Below are positions 41,723 through 55,070 of a stretch of DNA of 64,000 nt, piece by piece. How positions within the stretch are numbered: the stretch's first letter is position 1; each line of letters opens with the position of its first letter. Both the position numbers and the translations under genes were made by a program. The DNA is from Malania oleifera. Its lineage: Eukaryota > Streptophyta > Magnoliopsida > Santalales > Ximeniaceae. The notes below the pieces were generated by a model. It was not told the DNA's origin, made no database searches, and worked only from the letters and a program-made list of their open reading frames with translations. The stretch spans positions 102,734,991 through 102,798,990 of the forward strand of contig NC_080423.1 in NCBI RefSeq assembly GCF_029873635.1. The letters are read 5' to 3'.

Positions 41723-43381
41723 CCATGTTTCTGTACTGAAGTGTGAGCTTATCCATCTACCGATACTGGATAGAGCCAAAGCTACTTGCAGGCACTAAGT
41801 CCTATCCGCAGAAGAAAATCATGTAGCTGTGGTATTACCACAAGATCAAACAACTTGTAATCAATGTTAGCTCATACAAGGGGAAAAATTTCACATTTTC
41901 TCACATGGGCAAGTAGGCAACATAGATTTGAAGCACAAATATTGTTATTGTTGCATTGGAATACTAAAAGGGGAAAAGAAAAAGAACTTGGAACTTTTCA
42001 TGACTTGACAGGACCATTTCAATAGTTCTGGGATCATGAAAATCATTTCATTCATTCATTCATTCATTCATTGGCACAAGACTAATTCATGGTGACTACA
42101 CATTTGGGTCCACTAGTTATCTTCTTGCCTCCAAAGTGAGAGGGGAGGGAAGGGAAGGGTTTGAATCCTGTATCTCATGTTTGGGAATTTAGGTTTTGGA
42201 TCTTAAATTTAAATTTATATGAATTTGGATAACATACACTATAGTATATTACATTCAAATTCATATAGCATACACTATAATATTATCTTAATTCTCATTT
42301 TTCTAGGTTTTGTTTAACTTTCCTGATCTTCACAATCCTCTTGATGAAAAAAAAAAAAAGTTGATTTGAGTTAGAGTGAATATTGTTTTACCCCTAAAAA
42401 AGTGAAGTAACTAAAAAAAATTGCTCCCAAGTGTTTGCCATGTCTGAACATATCTTTATATTATAAACATATTATTTTTGTAGCGTAGAAGAACTTTAAA
42501 TTAGACGAGTGAAATATCGTAAAAAAATAAAATAGCTTTTGCATTTTAAAAGAAAGGAATTCAAGTTCTATTCATATTTTAAGAGTTAACACTTTCAATA
42601 ATATCTCATTAGAAAGAGAAGTTAAGACAAAAGTAAAGCAACGTAACACTTTATATTCCTCTTATGATCTACATAAGAGATACTTCTTTGAAGAAAAAGT
42701 TACATAAAGAAATGGCATACTATTTAAGTCCTTCCATTGCAAATTCAATTAGAATTTATTGGATTTTCAAATAAATTTTGCAAAATAGAATTCAAAAGAT
42801 ATGTACACTAACATATTATTTTTCACAAACAAATTATTTTTCGAACATTATAATTCAATAAAAATCCTGTAGAAATATGTCAAACACAAGGCGTCATTTA
42901 TTATGAGTTTCACTTAAAAACTCATATGCATGAATTTTGTTTTTATTTGCATTGAAACAGAGGGTCAAGGCTTTTTTATTTTTAAGTTTTTTGATAAAAT
43001 AACTATAAAAAAAATATTCAAACTATACAACCACTAAGTATCAGTGTTATGAAGGTCATTCCAAATTATACTGACAACAGGAAGAGAAAGAGCTACATTT
43101 CAATGCAAAAAACCAAGTAGAAAATAGTTTTAAATTTTTGTTTTTATTTTTAAAAAATTATAAAATTTTGCTAATTTTTATTTTTATAATATTTGTGTGA
43201 AATAAATGAACAATAATGAATAGGTTTGACACCATTTCTTGTGGAAATAATTTTATTTTTCATTTCTAGTTTTTCAAATAATTAAAAAATATCACTTTAT
43301 TTTTAATTTTCTAAATTTATATTAAAAAAAAAACTATAAAACATAATTTTTCATCCTTTACTAGATTTCTAACTTTTACTT
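41723..43381. other. AT-rich intergenic region
   Basis: Contains an (ATTC)n run at about 42045-42072 and otherwise AT-rich sequence without coding capacity or element edges that I can recognise. Confidence 0.5.
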
Positions 43382-44478
43382 TGTCGCAACGTCCCAGAAA
43401 AGGTTGCATAATGACGAGAAATAATAATATTGAAAATTTGATGGAGTCGCCACTAACATGTTATTTACCTCAGTGCAGTTAGATCACCTAATTAATACTC
43501 ATTGATTGGTCTGTAAACTAATCCTAGGCCAAGGAACCAGTAACTCAATATGTTTTAACAAAGTTGGTATCGGGAGTACAGTTATGCGAGTGAACGATAT
43601 TAGCATCTCCTATACATCCGTTCTACGAATGGAACATAATTAATCATGAATTATCCCTAAATTGAAAGTAATGGTCTTTAATTAAATCCCTTAGAAATAA
43701 ACAATTAAATAAATAAGCAAACAAATAAATAAATAAACCAATAAAATAAATAAATAAAGTAGATTTAAAAGGAAAATAAAAATCAAAGTGCGATTAAGAA
43801 TGTCTAATAAGACCTCCAAATGAGGATATATTGTTAAATAAACCCCCCTAAGAGTTAAAACAGACGAGGTCTGAAATATCTCTTTACTCTTTTTAAAATT
43901 ATTAGTACGCACACACACAAAAATCAGTTAAAATCATCAAATTTTAAAATAAATAATTTTTAAAAACATTCCTAGATTATTCCAAAACTCTGTTGAAAAT
44001 TTTTTTAAAAATTTTTAGCATTTTAAAAATAAGTCAAATAATTTTCCTGACTTCAAAAATATTTTTCCTAATTTTTTCTGATATTTATCTTTTTTTCCCA
44101 ATTTTTGAAAATTTAAAACCAATTAAAATTAAAATAAACAATAAAGAAAATAATTAATAAAAAAAAAACGGTTCAGGAAAACAGACCGGTTCAACCAGTT
44201 CAGTTCAACGGGCCACGTGTCCACCTAGAGTGGTGACATGTGGCATTTTTATTCTTTATTCTTTATTTATTTATTTTTAAATTCACTATAGCAGGAATCG
44301 CTAACGTGACAGTAATCCAAATGTCTACAGAAAACACAAATTGGACAGTGAGATCAAGTCATCTCGCCCATTTAATACCTGAACCAGAACACGACATGTG
44401 TCACCATGCGGAGGTGACACATGTCACATTACTCTAAAATATAAAAACCCATTTTTCTCTCTCCTCTTTCAATACTCC

Positions 44479-44554
<76 letters not shown>

Positions 44555-46106
44555 TCCACCTCTCAACTTTCACCCTCGCAGATCTACATTCTCTTTCTTT
44601 CTTTGTTTTCTTTCTTTTCTTTCTTCCTTCTTCTCTGTTTTCTTTCTTTGATTTCTTCCATTTCTTTTTCAATCTCATTTTTTCCTCATTTTCTTGCATA
44701 TTTATTTAATACACTTCTTTCCTCATTTCTCTTTCAAATTTTCATTCACTTTTTTTAATTTTGTAGGCTTGATCTGTGACAAAGGAAATGGAGATCTTCA
44801 AATCTCCAATGCCACACCAAAATCAAGATAAGTACCCTTTTATTCTTGCTTTTCCTTTATTTTCTATTGAACCAAGCAAAACTCTCGAGTTTTTAAGTTC
44901 TGTTTGGTTCTAGATTGACCTAGGCCTTTTGTTTGGCCATGAAGATGGATTTGGCCCTCTAAGTTAACTAATGGGCTTGGAGCTCCAACCCACAGTTGGG
45001 CATTGGTTGAATTTTTGGGCTCTAGCCCATTGTTGGGCTAAGCCAACTTGGGCTTTGGGCCTAACTCATCCAAAATTAATTTGGGCTTCGACCCACTATT
45101 GGGTTGGTTTAACTGGGTTTTGGGTTTGGTTTTTCCAAAACTAATTTGGGTTTTGGCCCATTATTGGGCTTTGAATTTGAATTTGAATTTGAATTTGGGC
45201 CTAACCACTTTGGGTTTTGGGTTTTGGTTCCAATATTAGTGGAGCCAAATCCAAATTGGATCTGGGTCTTGGTTTTTTGGATCCTCCAGTCACATGGGTC
45301 GGGTCAACCTAGGTTCAATGGATTGGGTCAATGGACCTAGTCTAACGAACCATCAGTTCATTTTTAGAACTGGATTAAGCATGATAAACAGAACAAAAAC
45401 AAAAACACAAAAAATGTAAAACCAACGTTTGGCTCTCTATTCCTTCAATCTTTAGTTTCCCTTTGGTTTGGTTTGCAATTCTCTCCACCCTGAATCTGAC
45501 TTTTAAATCACCCCAACAACCTCTGACCTTCGTTCTTTTTTAGTTTGATCTCGCCTAGCAACTCAAATACTCTGTAATTTCTTCATGAATATCTCCTCGA
45601 TCAAAATTTCTCTAAACCTCTTTACCAAATTGCCATAACACTCTCCAAAAATATAAATGTTACTGAGCAAATCTCACTCTGTGTGAATTTGTCTGTATGA
45701 ATTTCTCACTATACGTGTATCCTTATGCTTTCAGTATAAATTTTCCACTGTGCGTCACTGTTTGAATGTTCCTCTATTTAGAGGACTTAAAGAATGATTT
45801 GCATTCAATTTGATTAATCAATCAAATTTGATTGCTCAATCAAATTTTATAAATAATCATCAATTTGTAATCAATCTGTCAATCATATTTAATTCTGATT
45901 TCTTTGCACATATCTAATTTTCTCTTTTCTCTTTCTTCGTAGGTTCAAATTTATTGCAAATTGAAGATTTGCTGGCCCACTTCCATTTTTTGTATGTACA
46001 ATTTTTTTCCTTGTATTTTTTTTTTTTATATTTGTATTTTTATGAAATAAAAGTTCTATTTTTTATTTTGGTTACATAACGCCCCGAACAATTTGGGGTG
46101 TCTACA
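43382..46106 (-). repeat. 3' LTR of the Tat-like element
   Basis: On the minus strand runs from TGTAGACACCCCAAATTG to GGGACGTTGCGACA, 2,725 bp. The TGTAGACACCCC head preceded by a purine tract is characteristic of Tat-lineage LTRs. It includes a CT microsatellite (44482-44550) and a TTGGGC/TTTGGG-rich segment at 44935-45310. Confidence 0.75.
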
Positions 46107-46379
46107 GCTACCCCTCTTTATAGATTTGCTACTTAAGATGACAGGAAGAGCAGTTTCTTTTCATCTTTTAGTAACAAATCTATAAAGACAAAAGACACAA
46201 ATTTTGGATCAAGTCTTATACAACAAAACCTCTATAAAAGAAAAATGTGTGGATTTACAAAGATGTATAGAATTCGAGATCAACTCAAAAAACTTACATA
46301 ATAAGGTGTAAAGTGTCCTAGATTATGGAAAGGATTACTACCACAGGTTTGGAAACCATGCCATGAACCATGAAAGTAG

Positions 46380-47560
46380 CTCACATGACTGCTCAGATTT
46401 AGGAACTAATGCCACATGTCTCTGAAACAATCAAAACAATTTGTTAGTACAGCTTAATGTGACTACTTAGATTTAGGAATTCTAATCATCACAAACCGTT
46501 AGGACAGCCAGAGCAACTTGAAGTGTTAGTGGTCAGTAGAACTTGAATGAGACTACTCAGACTTTAGGAACTATAAACATCGCAAACATCTGAGATAATC
46601 AAAACAAATTGAATGTGACTACTCGGATTTAAGAACTTTAATCACTGCAAACCTCTGAGATAGCCAGAGCAACTTGAATTGGACCATTCAAACTTTGGGA
46701 ACTATAATCGCCGCAAACATCTAAGATGGCCATAACAACTTGAATGCGACTACTCATATTTTGGGAACTATAATCACCGCAAACATCTGAGGTAGTCAAA
46801 ACAACTTGAATGTGACTACTCGAATTTGGGAACTCTAATTGCCACAAACCTCCGAGATAGCCAGATCAACTTGAATGGGACCTTTCAGACTTTGGGAATT
46901 ATAATTGCCGCAAACGTCTGAGATGATCAGAGCAACTTGAATGTGATTACTCATATTTGGGAACTCTAATCGTCGCAAACCTCTGAGATAGCCAAAGCAA
47001 CTTGAATGGGACCATTCAAACTTTGGGAACTACAATCGTTGCAAACATCTAAGACGGCCAGAAAAACTTGAATGAGACTACTCAAATTTTGGGAACTATA
47101 AATGCCGCAAACATTTGAGATAGTTAGAACAACTTGAATGTGACTACTCAGATTTGGGAACTCTAATCGCTGCAAACCTCCGAGATAGTCAAATCAAATT
47201 AAATGGGACCATTCATACTTTGGGAACTATAATCGCCACAAACATTTGAGATGGCTGGAGCAACTTGAATGAGACTACTCATATTTTGGGAACTATAAAT
47301 GGCGTAAACATCTAAGATAGTTAGAACAACTTGAATGTGACTACTTGAATTTGGTAACTTTAATCGCCGCAACCTTCGAGATAGCCAGAGCAACCTGAAT
47401 ATGACTACTCGAATTAATGAGATGGTCAAGGAAACTTGAAAATGATTACTTGAATTAATGAGATAGTCAAGGAAACTTAAAAATGATTACTTGGATTTGG
47501 AGACTAATGCCCCAAATATCCGAAATGGACAGAACAACTTGGAAGTGACTACCTGGATTT
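46380..47560 (-). repeat. About 65-bp tandem repeat array in the Tat 3' region
   Basis: About seventeen degenerate units built on CGCAAACATCTGAGATAG, CAACTTGAATGTGACTACTC and TTTGGGAACTATAATCG. A variant unit with TGGGACCATTCA starts near 46680, 46876, 47007 and 47204, i.e. spacings of 196, 131 and 197, giving a five-unit, roughly 328-bp higher order. Minus-strand open frames across it (46638-46847, 46966-47175, 47199-47429) simply reflect the repeat. Confidence 0.85.
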
Positions 47561-47569
47561 AGGATGCCC

Positions 47570-50137
47570 TATGCTTAGGTAGAATGCAAGCTATTTTGAT
47601 TTACGAAAGACAAATGAATTGGATGGGTAAAACTAGAATGAACAAAATTTACACACGAAAACTTGTATGATATGAACATCATGATACATGATATAAGGAC
47701 ACCTCCCAACTCTACTCATGCTATGATTTTTTATTTTTTATTTTTTTGCTAAATGCAAGTGAATGGCTTCCTATCACATTTGATGCAATGCATGAAGATG
47801 CATGAACTTTTTAAAATATGCCAATGCCTTATCCAATCAACCGTTGAGATTCTGAAATCCAGCCTAAGCATGCCTTTCAAATTTCATTCTGGAAAGCAAT
47901 TTATGTTTTATCAATGATACCCAAATAATTTTAAGCAGAAAATACCAACAACACCATCTTATATGAATGCCCCTAGAGTTTTATTCATAACTTGATATGT
48001 CATCTGCCCCATACTACTTATGACTAGGCCTCTTCATCTTGAGATTGTTGAAATGCTTCACTAAAGTTTCTCAGCAAGGACTCTTTAGGGATTGAACTCT
48101 TAATGTTAAAATCATTTTTAAATTTAAATGAATAAATATGCAATCAGATAACACAATCTCATTAGGAATATGAATGGAATGCTCAAACTTATCTTTTTTT
48201 ACCTGGTTTCTATGCTTCTTTAACAGGGAATAACTTTTACCAGTACTTTAACACTGAGTAACTTCGTTGTTAACTTAGAGAATCACATCAATGGGCAAAG
48301 GCCTCTAAATTTTCTTTTCTGACTAGCCTCCTATAGCAAAAAGAATAATTCATCTATTGTATCCCCTTCTGTAAATCTGACGCCCACCTCCATTGATACC
48401 TTCTTGATTTGTATTTCATAACTCATTTCAAACTTTTTATCTTGAATTATAATTAGTTTCTTACTAGGTATTTTGATCAGTATTCCAATCTCGAGGTGGA
48501 CTTTAATATACGGGATGAAACATAGGCTAGGGATACAGGTTTCCAAAAGAACAAGAAAACTAAGGCTCAAAAGCCCTTCCCAAAAATGACATTCGTGCCC
48601 TTAATGGTGGTAAAGGTTGACCGAACTTGTTCTTTGAACAAACTTCTTATGTACCTTATTAGGATCAGGTCATAATGTAGTTCAAACTTTATCGAATTTG
48701 ACAATTCATTTAAGGTACTAGTACATACCAATCATGTCAGAACTTTCATTTCAGACTGTAATGTAAACTGGGGATATGGGCTAAAGAAGGAAAAGATTTA
48801 ACAAGGCTCAAAGTCATCAATTTTATTAGGTTCATCATTAGCCAAGGATCACCTATGAAGTATGCCCCTGATTTTCCCCTTCATTTTTATTTTTACCACA
48901 TCTTTGCTTTTTCCTTTTGAGAAGGGATTTTTGTTTCCCTTTTTATTTGGGATCCCCTTAGGGCTTTATATTAATCCTTTTGAAATTGTCCCAATGTAGG
49001 GTGTCATCCTTTGACAAATTATTCAAGAAATATATTTTTCAAACCCAAAAGGGCTAGCAAGGGATTTTTTATTTGATTTTCTTTTGGGTAGTAGAAAAAT
49101 GGTTCACCATACTTTTGGCAGTAGCTATTGTCTCAAATAAATTGTCAAACACTAGAAGACCCAAATTCAGGTTAAATTTTTGGTAAACTGACTTTAATAA
49201 AAAGATGGTTTAAAGTAATGGCTCAAATGGGTTATCAAATGGTAAATCAATACGTCATTTGGTTCTTTTAGGAATACTAATTGGGCAACGATGGGCACCC
49301 CTCATTTGATTAGAACACAATCATTTCACCCATAAGACACTAACCATAATTTAGACAAAAATTCAAGAAACTTTGTTCATTAATTTCATCAAAAAGACAA
49401 ACATTCATCAGGAAAAATATTTTTTTTTAGTAGCATCCAATTTGATAACAACTAACAGCAACCCTTATAAGAGTTGCATACAATCCTTCAATTCAAAGCC
49501 CATTTTCCACAAGGGTCCTTGTGAATCATGAACATCCTCTTTTGGACGAATACATCTTTTTAAAACTATCGATGACACATTGCTCCACTTGGCACCAATC
49601 AGGATGTTTTTTCATTTTTATTTATTTATTCATCTTTTCACCTTTTTTCCATTTTTCATCCTTCATTTTTTCCCTTTTTTTTTTTTTTTGTTTTTTTCTT
49701 CTTTTTTTTCCCTATTGAATGGATTCTCAAAATTATTGGCTCTAGCAGGCAAAACCATTTCTTGTATCCTTGCACGAAACACAAGCAAAATTAGACAAAA
49801 TTTGCCAAAAAGGTGGACCTGAGATACAAGTGAAAAATGCATTTTATTTCATTTAAAACTCAAAATAATATGAACAAAGAGAATTTATAGGAAACAATAC
49901 TTTTTAAGAATGAAGGATTTCACTAATTCTATCACCATTGGGTACTCAAACACATGTTCAATTTTCCACCATAACTTCTGTATCATATTGACTCACCCCC
50001 GAAGTTGACAATCAGTCAATCCTCCAACCTAGCATAAATCCCTTTTAAATGAACATCCTTTTCTTTTTGGCATTACCTTCTCCATAAGGATGTCCTTGTA
50101 TTGTTTGCACCTTCTCATATTTATTCTTTTCCATTTC
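47570..50137 (-). other. Remaining interior of the Tat-like element
   Basis: No reverse transcriptase, integrase or protease motif could be read on either strand. A 79-codon minus frame at 48331-48570 is unrecognised. A T-rich simple tract lies at 49610-49710. This is where pol would be expected, so most of it appears deleted or replaced. Confidence 0.45.
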
Positions 50138-50888
50138 TTATTTCACAGCTCCCTGTCCAATACTAGAGTTGCTCATCCTTCCTATCTTAAATGCCCCTTT
50201 AATTTGCATTTCGGTGATTACCAAATCTATAAATTTCAAGAGACTACTTATGATAATTTGTCCAAAATAAGGATCCTTGAGAGTGTTGATAAATAAAGAA
50301 ATTGCTTCCCTATCCTCAACCGAAGGATAAACCTGTGTTACCATTTCTCTCCATCGGTAAGCATATTCTTTAAATGATTCACTCGTCTTCTTCTCCATGT
50401 TTTGCAAATTCAACCTATCTAGAGCTATCTCAATCACATGCATATACTGTGTAATGAAAGGATGAGCTAGATCCTTCTAAGAGCAAATCTTTGCTTAGTC
50501 CAACCAAATGTACCATCTTATAGCTATCCCAATCAAACAATCTTGGAAACAGTGGATGAGCATCTTATCATTATCAAAATGTGCATTCATTTTCTGACAA
50601 TATATCCTTAAATGAGTTCATGGATATTTGGAACCACTAAACTTCTCAAAATCAGGGACTTTGAACTTTGGGGGTAAAATCACATTGGGCACTAAGAAAA
50701 GATTTAAAGCATCACCGAACCAAACATGTTTGTCCACTTCATAGCTCGCAAATGTTCTTCTAATACTTTATATTTATGATTCATCTCTGAACTAGGGTCT
50801 ACTCTTTAGTCATTTCCCTAGCTATTCCCCTTCCTTGGATATTAGGATTAATGATTGGTGGTGCTTGTGCATTTTCCCTCTATTAAAA
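50138..50888 (-). pseudogene. Tat-like gag, C-terminal part
   Basis: On the minus strand the frame reads NLFLVPNVILPPKF-like, KVPDFEKFSGSKYP, THLRIYCQKMN, DNDKMLIHCFQDCLIGIA, RWYIWLD, then from 50443 an open stretch: DRLNLQNMEKKTSESFKEYA, YRWREMVTQVYPSVEDREA, LFINTLKDPYFGQII. This is the retrotransposon gag domain of Tat/Ogre elements. Stops occur near 50480 and 50620. Its upstream part lies at 59864-60238, beyond two insertions. Confidence 0.85.
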
Positions 50889-52402
50889 TGTAACGCCCCG
50901 AACCCTTAATCCCGGGTCCGGTGCGTTCTACCTAATAAAATCCTGATAATCCATAAATCAAAACATACGCAGCGGAAAACATAAACATAATCTCCATATA
51001 TATAATGTCAGAGTTTACTATTTCAATCTATAATCCATGCCAACCATTCATCCACCTGTATTCGCAACTCCATAAACCTCCAAAAACTCAATCTACAACT
51101 AGTATTCACAATCATTCCTTTCTCAACAAACTTAAAACATAAAGCATAAAAACATAAACTTAAACATTATACAACCCAACAGTATTATCAAAATATACCC
51201 TTTCTCTTTATAATCCTCAAAATGCTATGAACCCTTGAGCTCTCTAAGCTCGACCTCGAGGATGTCCTGAAACAGAAATATTCATATTCGGGTGAGACAC
51301 ATTTCAGTAAGGGAAGAAACAATATATTAAAAACAGCGTGTGGCTAACATGAGATTATATAACAACGTAATATTTAACATTTAAAAATCGTTAACATAAT
51401 TTCTGAAATCATTCTCTAAATCTAATCAATCACAGGAAAAATATTTAACCCATGAGATTACCTGAAGATAGGGGTGATTATCTGCCCCTACAAGTAGCAC
51501 CCCTCTAATCTGATACTAAGGCAACCCTAGGGCCACTGCTGAAGCATATCAGGGCACTCACCTTACTCAGTAAGCCCTCAAGTATTAGATTGATCTCGTA
51601 CTCACACAGTTCAAATAAAGGTTTACTAGTGAAGGCTCCCAAGAATAGGAAAATCTACCCACCTATACAAGTAGTTTCCCTTTGCCCTAGTACGTTATGC
51701 AACCTATTGTTACACCTAATGCAACCAGGGCACTCGCCTTTCTCAGCAAGCCCTCAAGCGAAGAGTTTGCCTCGCCCAAACGTAACATGTTCTATTAGCA
51801 TAAATACTTCTAAGATCATAATACATTATTCTTTCTATCATTATTCAACCATTCACTTTTGTTTATGTTCATAGCTTTAATATTGCATTACATTTCACTT
51901 TAAGTGACTATTTCCCATTTACATCGTTCACATTTCACATTTCATTCTATTGTCATTTCATTCCATTTTCATTTCATTCATTCGTACTACAGCTGCTCTT
52001 TAGCCGTCATCAGTTAGCCCACATAGAAATGAGCTAGAATCTGCTAACACAATTCCTTTTAACTGTCATCAGTTAGTCCACATAAAAATGCGCTAGAATC
52101 TGCTAACACGGCTCTTTTTAGCTGTCTTACATTTACATGGTTGTATTAACATTCACAAGCAGCATAGTTCATATCATATTACATTTTCAATGCATAACTT
52201 ACTTAGCTTGCATCTCATACATTTAACATATATTTGCACAGAACTTACATGTACTCATGCCACACAATTTAGTAGTAAAGTTCATGCATATTCTTGTAAA
52301 ATAAGTCAATCAACTTTTAATGTTCATATACTGAAAATATATCTTTCATTTCTTACATAATTATCCTGAAAATATTATTTACTTTCATTGGTTTATTTTC
52401 AC

Positions 52403-52453
<51 letters not shown>

Positions 52454-53063
52454 TAGCTAAATAAGCAGCCCTAAATTCAGAAAACATAATTTACATGATT
52501 GGCATTTTATACCCACATGAAAACTCATATACATATATAACATAGTCCATTTTTTTTAATTCATAAAAATCTGATTTAATATATAATTTTCCCTTACCTA
52601 ACTTCCTGGACTACACCAGCAGGATCCCAAAAAATGCATGTGGCGTTGACCCGAACCCTGAATCAAAAATCCTAATTTCATTAAATTAACCCAAAATAAA
52701 ATACTATTTTAATATTTTCTAGGGTCATGAATTCTAAATAAATAGTTATACCCTCAAATATAACCAATTTACCTAATTCCCCAAATCTCACTCTTGCTTG
52801 GGAGTAGGGCCTAGAAAACCTAAATTGGAAATTTACTCGGCCCAAAATGACGACAATCGCGACTAGGACCATGTGGTGGTGTCCGATTGTCGATTTAGCA
52901 GCAGATTTAAAAAGAAATTGAGAAATTAGGGAAAAGTTGCCTTACGTCAAGAATGGTGCCTACGCCTCTCTCAGGACAAATCCGCTCCAGTAGAAATGTC
53001 GGTGGCGGAATTAGGAATCCAACAACACCTTCTATTTTCTGATCCTCCGCAAAATCCGTCGAG

Positions 53064-53133
<70 letters not shown>

Positions 53134-53569
53134 GGAGGCGAGCAGCAAGAGAATTCAAGGGGGCGGCCTCCTCTGTGTTGAAATTTCAATCTGGATGCTT
53201 CTTTAACCATCCAGATTTCATATAAATATATATAATAAAATATTTTTTTTTATAGTATTATACTATTATACCTTATTATATAAACATACATATATATATT
53301 CCTTCATTCTTACATACACACATATATATAAATATATAAATATCATATACTTAAGTTAATTAATTCAATTAAATAAAGTTTAATTAATTTATTAATTCAA
53401 TTTAATAATATTTAATTAATTAATTAATTAATAATTAATCTAATTTCATTTTATTTCATATATATATATATATTTTTTTTTCATACTATTCATTTTATTT
53501 TTTTATTATTTCATTTATTATTATTTTTTCTAATTAATTTAATCATTTTAAATTTTACGGGTTACTACA
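50889..53569 (-). mobile_element. Gypsy solo LTR inside the Tat-like gag
   Basis: Edges TGTAACGCCCCGAACCC and GGGTTACTACA, 2,681 bp, minus orientation. Flanks TAAAA (50884-50888) and TGAAA (53570-53574) match at four of five positions, a plausible decayed target duplication. It has the GGGTGAGACACATTTCAGTAAG block at 51289, GGGCACTCACCTTACTCAG at 51552, a 65-bp direct duplication at about 52005-52125 (GTCATCAGTTAG phrases), (TA)n at 52408-52450 and (GA)n at 53069-53131. Confidence 0.75.
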
Positions 53570-53764
53570 TGAAATCCTGAAATTGGTGCCATTGGGATAA
53601 ATGAGTGCAAGCTTGGTCCTGAACCAGTTGACAAATTCACCGATTGTAATGATAGATGTAACGACCCGGAACATTTTGACTATTTAAAATAATAAGAGAG
53701 ATAATAAAAGGAAAAGGGAAAAAAGGAGAAAAGGGAAAAGAAATTGGAAAAAGGAAATAAGTAG

Positions 53765-53962
53765 GCGCTCGTCAACGGGTTGGATTTTCTCGTCAACGAG
53801 CAGTCTACAGAGCCTTGTCGACAAGTATGCTTGTCTCGTCAACAAAGTTTTGTTGAAAGAGGGTTTTGAATACCTGAATTTCATCAACAAGCTCCCGGGC
53901 TCATCCACGAGTGGTGTTCTTGGGCTCGTCGTTGAGTCCAGACGTCTCATCGACGAGGCCAC
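53765..53962. repeat. Array of CTCGTCGACGAG-like palindromes
   Basis: About nine copies (CTCGTCAACGAG, TTGTCGACAAG, CTCATCCACGAG, CTCGTCGTTGAG, CTCATCGACGAG), ending 14 bp before the TATA box. The same array is in the 3' LTR at 57655-57850, with more mutated CG positions in some copies. Confidence 0.85.
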
Positions 53963-53975
53963 ATGACAAGTTGCT

Positions 53976-53983
53976 TATAAATA
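53976..53983 (+). promoter_or_regulatory. TATA box of the 5' LTR
   Basis: TATAAATA directly after the palindrome array. The 3' LTR has the identical box at 57866-57873. Confidence 0.65.
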
Positions 53984-54834
53984 GGAAGAAAACATATTTT
54001 CAGCGAGGATTTTATTTTTCTTTTTGTTTCTCTCTCTAAGCCACGGTCCTCTTCCTTCTCCCTTCGATTCTGGGCCAGATTTAACTCGGTTCGACGATCG
54101 GAAGCTACCATGAGACTCCTGGGAACATTCTCTGCAATATAGGCGGAGCGGATTTTCAATTTGAGAAGTTTGGGAAACATCCCAAAACTAAGGTAAGTGA
54201 GATAATTTAAGATTTTATTATTATTTAGAAATATTTGGAGCCTAGGAAGTATTATATGGGTATTTTTTTGAGATTTGAGGAATTTGAAATTTTTGGAATA
54301 CAGGGTCTCGTTTTGTTGATTTTAGGCAGGAATTCCGAGGAGCAGGTAAGGGGAAATATTTTATAATAGCTTTTTAATAATTTTAAACGACTAATTTCGA
54401 GTATAATTTCTACATATTCAGGTAAAATTTTTCTGAATCATCCTGGTATTAAAAATAGTGTTTTTAAATATTTATATTATATTGGGGAAAAATCGTGTGA
54501 TTGAAACCATTTTTGTTAATTAAATGATTGTGAGCATTGTGGAAGGATGAATCATTAAGACTGCGAGTATTGTTTGGCCATGATTTCTGCTTGGTTGAAT
54601 ATACTGGTTGATTGTGGATACTAAGGTTGTGTATATTGTTGTAGAACTATGGATGTGTTGAATGATCGATTTGTTGTTGACATGTGTTGTGGTTCATGTA
54701 AATTGTGATATGGCATTGGTAGTGGTATAAGGAGGTCGTTATATGGGCGTTTCTATTGGGAGGTAAACATTGGCAATGATATGAGGAGGTTGTTACCAAT
54801 TTACCATGAACAGAGTGTTTGTTTTGTAACATGT

Positions 54835-55070
54835 GTGGTTTGATTAGTCCTGTGTGGACCATTCCTATGTGGACATATATGTTGTGTGATTGGTTTGTCC
54901 TGTGTAGGCCGTGTAATCTGTGCGATTGGTTAGTCCTGTGTGGACCAGTCCTATGTGGACATGTAAGTTGTAATTGACAGTCCTGCGTGGACCAGTCCTG
55001 TATGGACCAGTCCTATGTGGACGTGTATGATGTGTGTGTTAGAAGTCCTGTGTGGACAATTACATATTGT
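54835..55070 (+). repeat. LTR minisatellite, GTCCTGTGTGGACC type
   Basis: About ten degenerate copies of GTCCTGTGTGGACCA with TATGTTGTGTGATTGGT spacers. The unit is itself near-palindromic (GTCC/GGAC). A shorter version stands in the 3' LTR at 58790-58970, so unit number changed after insertion. Confidence 0.75.

Noticed and set aside
44398-44709. 103-codon frame and its antisense partner rich in Ser-Leu or Arg-Glu
   Set aside because: Produced by the CT microsatellite in the Tat LTR. The same holds for frames at 3510-3707, 52907-53210 and 32059-32319 across GA tracts.
46380-47560. Regularly spaced repeats resembling a CRISPR array
   Set aside because: Units are contiguous and degenerate along their whole length with no unique spacers, and the host is a plant. 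It is a minisatellite in a Tat-like element.
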